This document shows positions 43,609-55,152 of a stretch of DNA of 64,000 nucleotides, piece after piece. The notes beneath the pieces were generated by a model. That model made no database searches and was not told the origin of the DNA. It saw only the letters and a program-made list of their open reading frames with translations. Every line of letters starts with the position of its first letter. Positions within the stretch are counted from its first letter, which is position 1. Source of the DNA: Trichosporon coremiiforme. Lineage: Eukaryota; Basidiomycota; Tremellomycetes; Trichosporonales; Trichosporonaceae. The position numbers and the translations under genes were made by a program. Location: positions 620,001 to 684,000 of the forward strand of contig BCJJ01000020.1 of assembly GCA_039545355.1 (NCBI GenBank). The letters run 5' to 3'.

Positions 43609-46600
43609 TCAAGAGCGTGCGTGTTGCCAAACTTCCCGGGTCTTGGCGAAGCGCTTGCCGACCGTGCGCTTGACGTGCTGCAGCTGGCCGCAGTACGTCG
43701 CGATGACCTTGACGGAGACGGGATTGGACAAATCGTGCGCCGCTGCTATGACACCAGGCACGCCGAGCAGCTGCACCACAACGTCCGTCTCGCCCTTGTT
43801 CATAACGGTTGTACCCTCGTTGCGATGGGGCGATTCCGTCATGACCAACGAGAGAGGGCCCAGGCCCGATGACGAGCCAAGGAGCCGTCTTGCTCGAGTA
43901 CAGCCAGTGCAAGTCCGCGCTGCGAAGGCGGCCATCGTACACGGTGCTGCTCATGTTCCGCAGATGAGGTCGTGTATACGCCTCTGAGTGCTGAACGGTC
44001 AGCTTCCGAAGTCTCGCATCCCTTACTCGAGGAAGACCCTGTACTTCCCCCACTCCACCAGCCGCTGGAAGAGACTCTGCTGTTAATTCACGCCTAGGGC
44101 CGTGCGCGAAGTTACCAGCGGCGGGAGCTGCTGGTGGTCGCCGACGAGCACGAGCTGGGATGCGACCAGCTGCATCACACCGAGCGCGTTCGGCTCCATG
44201 GCGCAACCACCTTCGTCGAACACGACGCGAGAGAGAAGGACAGACCGTCGTCGTCGTCGTCGTCGTCGTTCTTCTTCTTGGAAAACTGCGAGACAGTAGT
44301 GATCGTCGTGGCGACGTGGATGGTCGTCTCGGCGCGGATGCGCTTTGTCGCGCGCCTCCAAGCTCCCGAGATCGGAAAGTCGTCCCGGACCTTCTCAGAG
44401 ATCCAGTACTTGCGGTACGTGGGATCCAGATTCTCGTCCCTTCCCCAGCACGAGACCCCTGGTCCCTCCAAGAGCGGCGACTGGACGAGACGATCGAGCA
44501 GACTGTCGACCACGGCGTTGGCCGGGGTGACAACCAGGACCGGCCGGGCACTGATCTGGACGGCGCGGTGGACCATGTGCTCGGCGGTCTCGAACTTTCC
44601 TCGTGGCCGGAGGGCTAAGGTCAGCTAACTCTCACCGGTCAGAGTGTGACTCCCCCTGAACAAGAAGCGGTCGACGTCTTCCTTCGTCCAGGGCCGCAAC
44701 AGCCTCAGCCTGCGCCCGGTCGAGGCCGTAGAGGGACGCAAGCTCCTGCACGCGTAGCTCGTCGGGATACAGCGGCTGGTCACCCCGCAAGGCCTCAATG
44801 GTCTCCCTCCTTCTTGGTCGTCCGATAGGCGCTTGAGGCTCGATCACATAACGGCGCGGCCCGCCCGGCGGGCAAGGAGGGTGACGCCAGCTCGGATCGG
44901 CTCCGACATCTTCGCGTGACATGAGAACGGCGGAACACAACCCCCTCGCCGTACGCGTGTTCCAAAATGCGCATAGCCAGCCCGTTCTTAGCACCCTCGA
45001 CCGGGAGTCCCCCATCGGCACCACGCGCCCTCAGCTCCAGTCGGGAGTAGGTCTCCATGAGCTCGAGGTAGGCAGGAACGTGTGAAGGCTCCGCGAGACC
45101 GAGATCGGGTCCGTCCTCGAACTCGGCGAGCTTGCGAGTGAGCTCAGCCTTGGGCCCCTCGGAGGGCGCGCCCTTGGTCTTGGTAGGTCACGGATGCCGA
45201 TGGCCGTGTACGTAGAGGCGAGCCGCTCTTCCGTATCCTCCGGAGAACTCTGGTACAGTAAGCGTCCATCTTGACGAAGCAACTTACTCTAGTTGTCGGG
45301 GACTGCTTTTTGCGCTGTACGAGTGCTGGCGGAAAGGCGACGTAGCTGTCGAGAGGCACGTCGAACTCGAGAGCTCAGCCGACGACAGGCCGTTGACCTT
45401 GTACTCCTCCTCGACCTCCCCGGCGAAGCTGAACGACGCGAGCGCCACGGGCTCCATTAGCTTGCACGCAACGGGGCAGTCGGCCACTTTCTGCATCCTC
45501 GACGCTGTTGTCAATCTCTGAATGTGCGCAACATGTCATTCACCAGCGCTTCTAAACATGCCGACGAGCACCGGGAGGCGCCACGACCGAACCGGCCGGT
45601 TCTCCAACCACAACTCCACCCTAGCGTTGACCATGGACTTGTCGTAGTCGACCAGTGAGGCCGAAAACGCGCAGGCGAAGCCCAGGTTGAAAGGCGCGTT
45701 GTTGGTGTTGTGCGCCAACAGGGTCGGGGACGGCGGCCGTGGCGAGCGGGGACGAAGTCGATCTCGATGCCGGAAATAATACTCCGGGTGCCGTACTTGA
45801 CTCAGTGCTTGATCCACAGGAACAGAACGCCGGCAGGCCCGTTCTTGTCTGACGGCGGGAAGAGGGAGTCGCAATCTTCCTCTGCACGGCGCAGAACCCG
45901 GACTGCCATCGCCACACGTCGTCCTCCTCGGCCTCCGGCCAGAACACAACGAGGAACCCGGCACTGTTCCGCGGCACGCTCTTGCCCTTGAGCTCCCTAT
46001 CTGTTAGTAGTTAGCATATGAATGACACTTACTCGTACTCCTCCACGACCTTCACGTACGTCGCTAAGTACTCCAGCAGTTCGAGCACGAGGTCATCTTC
46101 GCTGGGAGCCGCGTCGTACTACTTGATCAGGTCGATGATAGACCTGCCCTCTCCCGCTTGACACGCTGGAGGCGGTGACCAGAGTCGGGCTCGGAGATGA
46201 GCTCCTTGCATGCCTCTTCGAGGTCGATGACGACGAGTTTCTCTTCGACAGAGAGAAGATCTCGCCTCATGTACCCTCGTGGACGTCCTGCGTCGCGTCG
46301 AGGAGTGGCGTGGGGGCATTGCCGTCCAGCCCTCGATTGTCAGGAAGATGCCACCGAGGACAACGTCAATGCTACGCCGTAACCGCCGCCCTTGGCGAGG
46401 CTGTGCCACGTTGGCACGGTTTCCACCTCGCCGGGCTTGTGATACGCGGCGGAGGCAGGCGTGCTGTCGTCCTCGAGGAAGACCTGTCGGCAGAGGTCCA
46501 AGCTTTCCCTCACTGCGTAGCGACGGTTGCGGAGGTTCTCGAATCTTTGTCGCGCCGCAGGGACCTGGTCGGTGTCGACAAAGCACCAGTTGTCGAGCTC

Positions 46601-47200
46601 GTGTAGTGGAGACCCGCCGGCCAGCCACTCGGTCACGATGTTGATCATCTCTTGGGCTGTCGTCGTAGGCTCCTTCGGTACGACATCAGCGAATGTGAAT
46701 GCCGAAGTCCCCAGCGCCCTTGCATTGTCTTTCAGTAGAAGCAGAACCAACAAGCTCACCTCAACCAGCGTGATCGAACGGCCTGGAGCGGCCGTGCCGC
46801 CGTAGCGGCGCTCGATCTCGCTGATCGCAAGAGCCCAGAGGTCCCTGAGAATTTGCCCTCGACGTATCGCTGCGTCGTGCACGCTTTACACCTCCCCTCA
46901 CCGAAGTAGTCGCCGCACGACACAGTTCGGTCTGCGAACAGGTCATCCGGGTCGTGCACATCGGTCACCAACTCCCCGTGACGGTCGCCGACGCAATAGT
47001 GCATCCCGCACTGGCCGTTGAAAAGCGGCCTGCTGCCTGCGCTTCGCGCTCGAGGAATAACCGAGCCGGCGTCTCGCTCTGATGGTCGCTCAGGCGGCCG
47101 AGACTTGCCGCCTGCTGCTGGAGCAGCTCCTCCTGTTCGGTATCTCGATGAACTTAATTCAGACCCGATCTCGGTCGGACGGATCCAGGTCCTGGAAGTC
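43609..47200 (-). pseudogene. Decayed superfamily 1 (UPF1-like) helicase
   Basis: Colinear fragments on the minus strand in shifting frames spell an SF1 helicase. A Q-motif-like segment LYGLDRAQAEAVAALDEG with LLVQG (about 44640-44790) is followed by motif Ia RPVLVVTPANAVVDSLLDRL (about 44480-44545). Next come motif II/III remnants VVFDEGG and LVLVGDHQQLPP (about 44110-44230), and then a motif V/VI region NKGETDVVVQLLG...VIATYCGQ (about 43690-43830). The Walker A loop is lost: after VQG, a retained GT-AG intron leads into RGKFETA instead of GTGKT. Motif II reads DEGG. Upstream pieces (46340-47000) keep protein-like runs, e.g. a Cys-rich CGDYFGEGRCKACTTQRYVEG and ILRDLWALAISEIERRYGG, again one base out of frame with each other. 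Exact limits are uncertain. Confidence 0.6.
44246..44269. repeat. Trinucleotide repeat (CGT)8
   Basis: Eight perfect CGT units inside the decayed helicase; on the minus strand they would encode a run of Asp. They may be an expansion that arose after loss of function. Confidence 0.85.
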
Positions 47201-47967
47201 ATCGCGAACCAGTGGGAGCCACTTATCTCGCGTCTCCTAGGACGAGAAGCAGACGCTCTTCTGATTGTACACTATCTTGAACAGATGGCAGCGCGCCGAC
47301 GGATCTTCAAGTTGCTCGGGAGAGGACGAAGGCGATGTCGAAGTTCCAGGCGGAGTCGGGCTCAGGTGCAGGGGGCTGAAATGCTGTGGCTGATTGAGGC
47401 CGGGGCTATCAAGGCAAAAAATAGAGGAGGCTGTCGGAGAAGGTGGTTAAACGTGGCAAAGGAGTGGTTGTGAGTGGAAGAACGAAGGGTCGTGGAGAGG
47501 AAGGACGGTCGTGTTAACGTATGAGAGTTGACGTTCCAGCGCAAGCTAATGTGAAACGTATCAGAAGCGATCTGTGATCTGTAGCCCGCAGCCGGCCAGA
47601 TGGGTAGCAGGGTTGAGGGGCGCAGGTCCCCGCTAGGCTAGGCTGACGTCGGTCTAATCTGCTGTGAGGGAGAAAAGGTAGAGCGAAGCACAAGTCGTTA
47701 ATCCGCGTGCGGCTCGTCGGGCGGGGTCAACCTGCCCTTTTGCGCAAGCTCCAAACAACTCGTGCCAGCCCATGCTGCGCAGAAGCTTCATGGGCAGCAC
47801 CTAGCCGCCGATAACCTCGCGGCGATCCAGAAGAAGAGACAAGAATAGTTAGAGCGGTGAAGCTGGGGGGGTGGAGGTGGAGATCAAGGGAAGCAAATCC
47901 GTGTGGCACGCGGCGAATGTGGCTATCTGCTAACATGGTTGCATCTCCTTATACATGCAATTTTTGC
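47201..47967. other. Intergenic: upstream of decayed helicase, SDH1 3' region
   Basis: About 770 bp with no supported gene. Short AT-rich patches near 47540-47570 and 47950-47965 are likely 3' UTR/polyadenylation sequence of SDH1. Confidence 0.45.
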
Positions 47968-50550
47968 TTAGTAAACACGCTTGAAGGGCGGGACAGTCTG
48001 CTGGGTCAGCGTAGAAACCTTAGAAACACTCGCCTTGCACTCCGACTCATCGAGAGTCTGCATCTGGACAGCACGGTACTTCAGCTCGATGTCGGGCTTG
48101 CTAATGTCGTGGTGGAAGCTAAGGGTGTGTTTCATCCACTGCGGAGAGGTCAGAAATGTCTTTTGAGGAGGTAGAAGGATGCAGGATGGATGGAAGAAGA
48201 GGACGGGGGTAGTGGAGAGTGGAAAAGGTGGTGAAAAGAGGAAAGTGCCACACCAGATTTGATCCCGTCGATAAGATGGGATTTGGCGTTTGGTTCCGTA
48301 GCGCGCATGGGGGGCGCACTGAGGGTCCAATTTGGCCAGGGTGGAGGCCATGGTGGCATGATCAGTGTACTCACCTCCTTGTCGTCACGGTCGGGGAAGT
48401 CCTCACGGGCGTGGGCACCGCGAGACTCCTTACGAGCAGCAGCAGAGACAACGGTCTGCTGGGCGCAGGTGAGGAGGTTGTGGAGCTCGATGGCCTCAAC
48501 GAGGTCNGAGTTCCANATGAGCGAGCGGTCCTTGATNCCGATCTGGTCGAAGGTCTTGTAGACCTCGGACATCTTGCGGACACCGTCGTCGAGCGACTCC
48601 TGGGTACGGAAGACGGCGGCGTCGGTCTGCATGGTCTTCTGCATGGCAGAGCGGATCTCCGAGGTGTGCTTGGGGCCGTCCGANGTGCGCATCTTCTCGA
48701 TGAACTCGATCGACTCCTTGCCGAGGGTCTCGTCGTAAGGCTTGTGGGGGGTGTTGGGGGCGAGGTTCTCGGCGATGTGGTTGGCGGCGGCACGGCCGAA
48801 AACGACAATGTCGAGAAGAGAGTTGGCACCGAGACGGTTGGCACCGTGGACGGAAACACAGGCGGCCTCACCGGCGGCGTAGAGACCGGGGACGACCTTG
48901 TCGTTTCCGTTCTCGTCAACAGTGATGACCTCACCGGTGTACTTGGTGGGGATACCACCCATGTTGTAGTGGACGGTGGGGAGGACGGGGATGGGCTCCT
49001 TGGTGACGTCGACACCGGCGAAGATGGCGGCGGTCTCCGAGATACCGGGGAGACGCTCGTGGAGGAGGGCGGGAGGAAGGTGAGAGAGCTGGAGGTAGAT
49101 GTGGTCCTTCTCAGGTCCGACACCACGGCCCTCACGGATCTCGACGGTCATCGAACGCGAAACGACGTCACGGGAGGCGAGCTCCTTGGCGGTGGGGGCG
49201 TAACGCTCCATGAAGCGCTCACCCTTGGAGTTGAGGAGGAGACCACCCTCACCACGGGCACCCTCGGTGATCAGGCATCCGGATCCGTAGATACCAGTGG
49301 GGTGGAACTGGACGAACTCGAGGTCCTGGAGGGGGAGACCGGCACGAGCAACCATGGCGTTTCCGTCACCGGTACAGGTGTGGGCCGAGGTACACGAGAA
49401 GTAAGCACGACCGTAACCACCAGTGGCAAGAACGGTCTTGTGCGAGCGGAAGCGGTGGAGGGTACCGTCCTCAAGGTTGATGGCGATGACACCAACGCAC
49501 TCGCCGTCCTGCATCAGGAGGTCGGTAGCGAAGTATTCAATGAAGAAGTTGGTGTCGTGGCGGAGCGACTGTCCGTAAAGCGAGTGAAGCATCGCGTGTC
49601 CGGTACGGTCAGCGGCACAGGCGGTACGGTAGGCCTGTCCACCCTTGCCGTACTCGAGCGACTGTCCACCGAAGGCACGCTGGTAGATCTTGCCCTCCTC
49701 GGTACGAGAGAACGGAAGACCGTAGTGCTCAAGCTCGTAGACGGCCTCAGGAGCCTCGCGACACATGTAGTGGATAGCGTCCTGGTCACCGAGCCAGTCC
49801 GAACCCTTGACGGTGTCGTACATGTGCCAGCGCCAGTCGTCGACGGTACGGTTGCCGAGGGCAGCGTTGATACCACCCTGAGCAGCGACGGTGTGGGAAC
49901 GGGTGGGGAAGAGCTTGGAGATACAAGCGGTCTTCAGTCCAGACGAGGCTGCATCGTCAGCTCGTGTGGCATTCTTGAGGTGTATGTTGCCACGACTTAC
50001 CGAGACCGAAGGCGGCACGGAGACCGGCACCACCGGCACCACTGAAGCCCGTCAGTTTCCAGATCACATGTTTCTCGGGCCGAATGCCCCTCGGAGCGAC
50101 TTACACAACGATGGCGTCGAACCTGGGGGTTGTCAGCGTTCTGTCACGGTCGGGCGGCTCAAGAAGCAACAGCTGCAGTTCTCCGACGACCCCAGTCCCA
50201 GTTCAACTTCAGTCTGTGCACCGGTTGAAACGCGACCCGGAATCACGAGGATCGCCGGAGTAAAAGCATGATGCGCTCCGTCTACTCACTCATGGTCAAT
50301 GACGGGGTAACCCTTGTGCTGGCCGAAGTTCTAAGCTGTCAGTACTTGTCCTGTTGAACACACGGGCACGAGACCAGCCGAGACATGTCGATCGCTCGTT
50401 GAACAGCCGAGCATTTGTCAAGGTTGGCAGGCGACTAACCTGGGCTTCCTGAGCGCGGTGAGTCTGGCTGGCGACGACGTAGGAGCGAGTGCTGCGGGCG
50501 GCAAGGCTGGCGGCCTTGGGGCGAGGAATGGCGCGCGAGAGGCGCATCAT
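47968..50550 (-). CDS. SDH1: Succinate dehydrogenase flavoprotein subunit
   Basis: Mitochondrial complex II/TCA enzyme, succinate to fumarate with covalent FAD; 651 aa. Arg/Ser/Ala-rich mitochondrial presequence ([20 protein letters not shown]), FAD-binding [13 protein letters not shown], covalent-FAD histidine region [16 protein letters not shown], active-site [11 protein letters not shown], and [13 protein letters not shown] near the end; C-terminus [10 protein letters not shown]...FKRVY. Exons: 50550-50440, 50330-50290, 50122-50105 (18-nt microexon, FDAIVV), 50041-50001, 49948-48375, 48138-47968; all phases agree. The first two-thirds of the Rossmann motif is spread over four tiny exons. 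Four ambiguous bases (48507, 48516, 48537, 48684) fall in the coding part. Codon bias is very strong, as expected of a highly expressed gene. The donor of intron 1 is GTTAGT. Confidence 0.97.
48507..48684. other. Four ambiguous bases (N) in SDH1
   Basis: N at 48507, 48516, 48537 and 48684, the only ones I noticed in the window. They mark unresolved positions (polymorphism or poor support), not gaps, because the reading frame continues across them. Confidence 0.9.
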
Positions 50551-51303
50551 CTTGGGCAGAGGTAGAGGAGTGGGGAGGTGAGATGGAAAGGGAGGTTGAA
50601 GCGGTTCGAAAAGGGTCGGTCTGGGTGGTGGGAGGGGTGTGTGTGGTGCCAGGCGGAGAGACGGGGCTGAGGACGTCCTGTGGACGCGGAACCAATATTC
50701 CATTTCACCTTGGATTTCTGGCTGCAACTGTCATCCTCGTACCGTGGTTGGCCCACCCCTCGCCTCGGAAAAGATCGGGGCTAATCCCCGCCTGCCCGCT
50801 TACGTCCAATGAGCTCCGGCGCGTTTCACAACCATGTTACACCCAGGCAGGCCGAGCTTACTACTGCTGCATGCTGCAACCACCACCACAGCAAGGCTCT
50901 CGCTGCCACATGGTCGATCGGCTCCAGGAACCGAGGTGACTACGCGACCGCTGCCCCGCTAGTCCCCGCTGATCCCGTGACCCCAAGACGGCGACGGCCG
51001 CGTCGGCCCCGATGGAGAAGTTGGTTGGCAAGTACATCGGGTGAGCCACCACCACTACTGCTTGCCGCACACAACCACACAAACAGTGTCGACTCACATG
51101 TTGTTGCGATGGGATGTTGATACATGCATGCTCTATCTATCTGCGTTGGTGCTGCTAATCAGCACATGCTATTTGAGCCTGGACGCTTCATTACGGCTAC
51201 GAATGCCCAGCGTCCAAGCCTCTATGGGCGTTTATTCAATGTCTCCTGCGGTCCCGCTTCTGACAAGATACCGGCTACTTCTCCACTCGCCAAACAATCA
51301 AAC
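50551..51303. other. Intergenic: SDH1 promoter and TOP1 3' region
   Basis: About 750 bp between two minus-strand genes. 50551-50700 is purine-rich on the plus strand (pyrimidine-rich for SDH1), the likely leader. No TATA box or gene seen. Confidence 0.5.
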
Positions 51304-54058
51304 TTAGAAGACCCAGTCCGCGTCCGCCTCAGCTTCCGCCCAGGGGAACTTCTCGCGGCTGCGTTGTCAGCACATTGCCTTGATATTGGTGAGGTACTTA
51401 CAGAGTCTTCGAGAAGAGCTTCTCAAGCGGCACATCGTACTTCTTCGCCCAAGCAACGGTGAGACGAGGGTCGATGTAGTTGATCTTGGAGGTGCCGAGA
51501 GCGACGTCCTTGAGCTTGTCACGGTCACCAAGCTGGACCTTGGCGGTAGCGATGCGGTCATCGAGCTTGCCGATGGCGTTCAGAAGACGCTCCTCCGTCA
51601 TGTTCTTCTTAGGCTCAATGGACGCCTTTTTCCGCTCCTTCGCCAGCTGCTTGAACTCGTCCTTGATCTCCGCCAATCTCTCGTTCAGCACTTTGGCGGC
51701 CTGATGCTTCTTGCCGTCCTCCTCGAGCTTGATGTTCTCCTTCTCGAACTTCTTGCGAGCATTCTCCATGGCCTTCTCCTTGAGCTCGTCTTCGTGTCGC
51801 TCGATGAACTCGTCGTCGACGTCGGACTCATCTTCGGCAAGCTCAGGACGCTTCTTCTTGATCTTCGGGTTCAAGTTGAAGAGCTGCTTGCGCAGCTTCA
51901 TGCGCTGGTACTTCAGAGCTCGGATCTTGTCGTTGGCCTTGGCGAACGACTCGGCAAAGTTTTTGCTGACGGACTTCTGATGGTTACAGAGAACGGCGAC
52001 GTCTCGGTTGGCTGTGTTGTACGCAGCGATCTTCTCCGCTACCGTGCCGTTCTTGGGAGTGTTCTTAAGCTGCTCCTGGAAAGTCCACGAGGCGTTGTAG
52101 GTACGGAACACCTTGGCGGTCAGGCCCTTCATTTGATCTTGCAGCCACTTGTTCAGTCCCGTGGTGGTCAGACGGTCGAAGATGTCGTCGCCAGTCTTCT
52201 TCGGTTCAGCCTTGAACAGCTTGATGTTCTTGAAGACCTGGGGCTCGACTTCGACTTCCTGGTGGAAACGCATTGAGTCCTTACCAAGGAAATCGAAAAT
52301 GACCTTGTTGGGCGGTTCGAGGGTAACGTGCTCGTATCGGAGAGAACAACAGCCGACTGTGTCTGCTTCGTCCTCACCCTTCTCGTTACCCGCACGGAGA
52401 GCTAGGCGGTCGATGAAGTAGAGCGCGGTAGCACGCTGCCTGTCGGCCATGACCTTGCTCTTCATGTCGGTGTTGTAGATGCGGCGGATCTTGTCGACGT
52501 GCTTGATGAGCTCACGAGCCTTCTCGAACTTTGCGCGGTCGCTCTGACCCTTCCATGACGAGGCAGCAGACAAGAAGACATACTTGGACTGGCCGTTGAC
52601 ATTCTCCTTCCAGTGCGCCAGCCAGGTGACAGTGTTGTCATGCTGAACGCCCTTCCACTTTCCAGGGATGTTCGGGATAGGGATGGGAGCGTCCTTGCCA
52701 ATGTTGATAACGATATCCTCAGGGCGAAGACGGTGCTTAAGCGTACCCTTGCGCGGGTGCTCACCACGTCCACGGAATAGCGAGGGCGGCTCAGCACGGA
52801 AGTTGCCGGTCTTCTCCTTGCGTCCGTCGATGAGAGCGTACATGTACGGCTCCTCCAGCCTGTCCTTGGTGTCCTTGATCGCCTTCTTCTCCTCCTTGGA
52901 TAGAGCCTTCTTCTTCTCCCTCTCGCTCTCAAAGTACTGGTAAATGTCGGAGAAGTCGCACTTCTCGAGGCTGGTGATCTTGACACCTTCAGCGGGAGGG
53001 TACTCCTCGCACATCTCCTTGAAGTCGCGGAAGAAGTTGGCTCGGAACACGGGGTCCTTGGCGTGGTCGGTCTCGATCATAGCACCGAAGAAGCCAGCGA
53101 CTTCCTCGGACTCTGGAGGAAGAGTGACAGGCTTGCCATCGTACTTCATCTTAACGTTCTTCGGAAGCGGGACGTAGGGTGGCGGAAACAGGACACCGTT
53201 GTGCTGGAAGGTCGTCCACTTGACAGAGTTGTCCTCGTTCTGGTTCTCCCACCACTTGAACATGTCTTCCTCTTCCTCCGTCTTGCCACGCTTAGCAGCA
53301 GGTTTCTTGTCCCCCTTGACGTTAGGCTTGACGTCCTTCTTAGCAGGCGTGGTCTTGCCCTTCGCTGCGGGTTTCGCCTTTGTGCGAGCAAGAGGTTTCT
53401 CGTCATCGCTGCTCTCAGGCTCGGGCTTGACCTTCTTCGCCGCAGCTCGGCCGGAAGCAGGCTTGCCGTTCGCCTTTGGCTTGGCCATTGCTAAGGGTTT
53501 CTCGTCCTCGCTGGACAGGTCGCTGTCCGAAGACTCAGCCTTGCGCTTAGGCGCGGCACGTCCTCGGGAGGCGGGCTTGCCGTTCGACGGCGCCGCGCCC
53601 TTGGACGCTGGCTTGCCATTCGACGCGGGCTTGCCCTTGGAGGCCGGCTTCGCGCGAGACGGTGGCTTCTGGTCGTCGAACTCGCTTCCGTCATCGTCGT
53701 CGTCCTCATCGTCGCTCTCGACGATGCGACGCTTCCTCGCATTCGCAGCCGAAACGCGGGGCTTCTTTGCCTGTTGGTCGCGTTAGCTATGTCCAGTCGA
53801 CATGGAAATTCATGTTTTCCCTGACTCCAATGACGGGGATCGAAGATATGGAAGTCGAGAGTGACTCACGAGAGGCTTGTCGTCTTCGTCGCTGGACTCG
53901 GCGTTCACGCGCTTTCCGTTGGCGGCGGGGCGGCGGCGGGCGAGAGGAGCGTCGTCGTCGCTGCTTTCTTCGTCATGGACGACAGGCACGCCAGCAGCGA
54001 GTTCCTCAGTAGTGGAGGTGAAACCCGGGGCCTCCACTGCTACTTCGTCGGAAGACAT
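51304..54058 (-). CDS. TOP1: DNA topoisomerase I (type IB)
   Basis: Nuclear enzyme that relaxes supercoils through a 3'-phosphotyrosine intermediate; 870 aa. The N-terminus (about 250 residues) is disordered, with Ser-Asp acidic clusters and Lys/Pro/Ala-Gly-Lys-Pro-Ala repeats, as in eukaryotic TOP1. The core starts at MFKWWENQNEDNSVKWTTFQ. Catalytic residues are seen in LALRAGNEKGEDEADTVGCC, and the active Tyr is residue 828 in SKINYIDPRLTVAW. A Lys/Glu-rich coiled linker separates core and C-terminal domain. Exons: 54058-53870, 53770-51402, 51358-51304. The last intron (43 nt) is needed: it splits a Leu codon and yields the family C-terminus REKFPWA...WVF, whereas read-through stops early at SKTL. 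Confidence 0.97.
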
Positions 54059-55152
54059 TGCAGCGAACTGCTATGCAGTGCAGCGATAAATGCTGAAGGA
54101 TGGTGGTTGGGGTATAAGGGAGTGTGAGGGGTCGCGGGGGAAGCAGGGGCAGTCGATTGCACAAAGGAGGTGTGTTTGGTGAGCGATGAAGAATGGAGAT
54201 AGATGGATTGAGAAGGGACGCGGCTGGGCTGGGTGATAATGTCTTTGTTCTATGGTGCGCGGTGCAGCGTCCATGGGTGGGTGACATTTGGTCATTTCAC
54301 GGCTAAGTCCTCAACTCAGCTTCGCGCGCCTGCGAGCCACCGCACCCGCTCCCTTCAGTTCCCAGCTTCTGGATTCTGGACCCTTGGCCCACTGCCCACT
54401 GGCTCAGCACTGCATCACTCCCCGCACCAGCGCGACTGAGTCACCCCCTTTCCCTGGTCCGGCGGACGGCGGAAACGGAGGCAAATAAGGCTTAACGAAG
54501 TGGCGCTAAAGACTAATCGACCGAATTGCCGGCGGTCCTAATCCCGTCAATACACCTTCCAACTTGGTCATTTTTCCCCAAGCTGAATAAACCAGCCACT
54601 CCTGAACCTGATCCCCCCCACGTTCTCTGTTCCTCTTCCGACCCCTTCCCTCCCCCATCCCACATGCTCGCTCTCTTGAGCACTCTGGGCCGACTGCATA
54701 CGCGCGAAGGCTGGACCTTCGTGACTGTGGTCCTTCTTGGGGGGTCACGATCGCAGATGCATGTATTGATAACCGGCCCCTCATCCATGCCCCGTTCTGA
54801 TGCATATCAGACTAACCTGCACAAGGTGTGACGCCGGCTGGCTGTGCGCTGATCTTGGCGGCACGCGAGGCCATGCGGCCAGGGGCCTAGGTTTAGGTGG
54901 CTCAAGCGCTCAACGCGCGCGGTGGAGGTCGCTCGGGGCGACAGCACATCAATCTCCAGATCTCCATCTACCCCGCAATCCATCCCGCATCGAGCATCCC
55001 GGACAGGCCGTTGTTCGCTATCGCGAGCCCAGCAAAGACCCGACGTGTCCCTCTAGTGCCTACATCAGGCAAACACCAGCAGAACCAAATCCTTGCGATA
55101 CCACAAAACCGATTCCGGTTATTTCGGTCCCGCCTCTTGAGGGAGCATCGCC
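54059..55152. promoter_or_regulatory. Divergent promoter: TOP1 (-) and SCY1-like gene (+)
   Basis: 1.1 kb between divergent ATGs. Pyrimidine-rich stretches flank both genes: 54610-54660 on the plus strand, 54120-54200 purine-rich on the plus strand. No gene supported inside. Confidence 0.5.

Noticed and set aside
43609..44800. Helitron-type transposon helicase
   Set aside because: The visible motifs are UPF1-like SF1 (GDHQQLPP, NKGETDVVV), not Pif1-like. No Rep HUH motif was seen.
48219..50045. 608-codon open frame antisense to SDH1
   Set aside because: It is the mirror of strongly biased SDH1 codons (Val/Gly/Leu/Thr-rich, no domain). SDH1 on the other strand is certain.
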